Below are positions 5,435 to 5,846 of a stretch of DNA of 5,846 nucleotides, one piece after another. Numbering within the stretch: the first letter of the stretch is position 1; the number at the start of each line of letters is the position of its first letter. Source of the stretch: Candidatus Gastranaerophilales bacterium (GTDB lineage Bacteria > Cyanobacteriota > Vampirovibrionia > Gastranaerophilales > Gastranaerophilaceae); the NCBI GenBank assembly GCA_900772035.1, contig CAAGQE010000221.1, positions 1 to 5,846 of the forward strand. Reading direction: 5' to 3'. Below the pieces are notes generated by a model. That model had not been told where the DNA came from. It saw only the letters and a list, made by a program, of their open reading frames with translations, and did not search any database. A program made the translations under genes and the position numbers.

Positions 5435-5846
5435 ATGCCGGTAGCATCAATGATTGAATTATTGGACGCAGGCGTTCACTTCGGACACCAAACCCAAAGA
5501 TGGAACCCGAAAATGAAACCGTATATTTACGGCGCAAGAAACGGGATTTATGTATTAGACCTCAGAAAAACTTCTGAAAAACTTGATGAAGCATACGCAC
5601 TCGTTAGAGAATATGCTGCAAAAGGTAAGAACGTATTATTTGTTGGTACTAAAAAACAAGCAGCAGATGTAGTTCAAGAAGAAGCAACAAGAGTCGGCGC
5701 TTACTATGTAAACCGCAGATGGCTCGGCGGTATGATGACTAACTACGAAACCATCAGAGGCAGAGTTAAAAAGTTGAACGAAACTGAAGAATTCATTAAT
5801 TCAGGCAGCATCGAAAAATTGCCGAAAAAAGAAATTGCACAAATCA
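5435..5846 (+). CDS. rpsB: 30S ribosomal protein S2, N-terminal 137 residues (3' end outside window)
   Basis: S2 binds the 30S subunit late in assembly, between head and body on the solvent side, and is needed for binding of S1 in bacteria that have it. The ATG at 5435 follows a strong AAAGGAGAA site (5420-5428). Family motifs are all present: [20 protein letters not shown] (7-26, containing S2 signature 1), [13 protein letters not shown] (31-43), [14 protein letters not shown] (67-80) and [20 protein letters not shown] (91-110). The MPVxSM/ELL start, from memory, is like cyanobacterial S2 and contributes to the taxonomic guess. The gene is divergent from the minus-strand envelope operon across a spacer of about 430 bases with its own promoter and leader. 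tsf would be the expected next gene but lies beyond the window. Confidence 0.97.
   Translation, partial: MPVASMIELLDAGVHFGHQTQRWNPKMKPYIYGARNGIYVLDLRKTSEKLDEAYALVREYAAKGKNVLFVGTKKQAADVVQEEATRVGAYYVNRRWLGGMMTNYETIRGRVKKLNETEEFINSGSIEKLPKKEIAQI

Overview
The window is a stretch of an AT-rich bacterial chromosome. It holds three ribosomal-protein genes, one amino-acid biosynthesis gene and a block of poorly characterised genes. No mobile element, CRISPR array, rRNA or tRNA is visible. The N-terminus of S2 ([20 protein letters not shown]...), the S12 tail and the lipoprotein signal suggest a diderm bacterium. From memory, the S2 and S12 sequences recall Cyanobacteria and their non-photosynthetic relatives (Vampirovibrionia/Gastranaerophilales). 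I hold this placement at only about 0.4; a low-GC anaerobe of another phylum is possible. The dihydroxy-acid dehydratase looks like the oxygen-sensitive type, which would fit an anaerobe.

Layout, plus strand: the 3' end of rpsL (1-133) and complete rpsG (148-618) form the end of a str-type operon, closed by a clear intrinsic terminator (635-667). The fusA and tuf genes that usually follow are not there. Next come ilvD (744-2399), then an unusually hairpin-rich spacer (2402-2530) that includes a probable terminator. A strong sigma70-type promoter (2562-2589) follows and drives a 72-residue Cys-rich protein of unknown function (2670-2888), which ends in a textbook terminator (2894-2915).

Minus strand, convergent with the above: a two-gene operon, possibly three. 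It is read from about 5121 down to 2931. A possible 38-codon ORF (5005-5121) overlaps by ATGA a 290-residue protein with a signal peptide or membrane anchor (4136-5008). That gene in turn overlaps by TAATG a lipoprotein of the ABC-transporter solute-binding family (2931-4136). No permease or ATPase gene lies next to it.

The 5009-5434 interval separates this operon from the divergent rpsB. It carries candidate promoters for both directions, an inverted repeat over the minus-strand -35 box, and a foldable rpsB leader that could serve autoregulation by S2. rpsB (5435 onward) runs off the end.

Functionally the window combines three independent themes: 30S subunit proteins (S12, S7, S2), branched-chain amino-acid synthesis (IlvD), and an envelope module (membrane protein plus solute-binding lipoprotein) of unknown substrate. 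The small Cys-rich protein, with its own promoter and terminator, and the envelope operon are the parts least explained by known biology.
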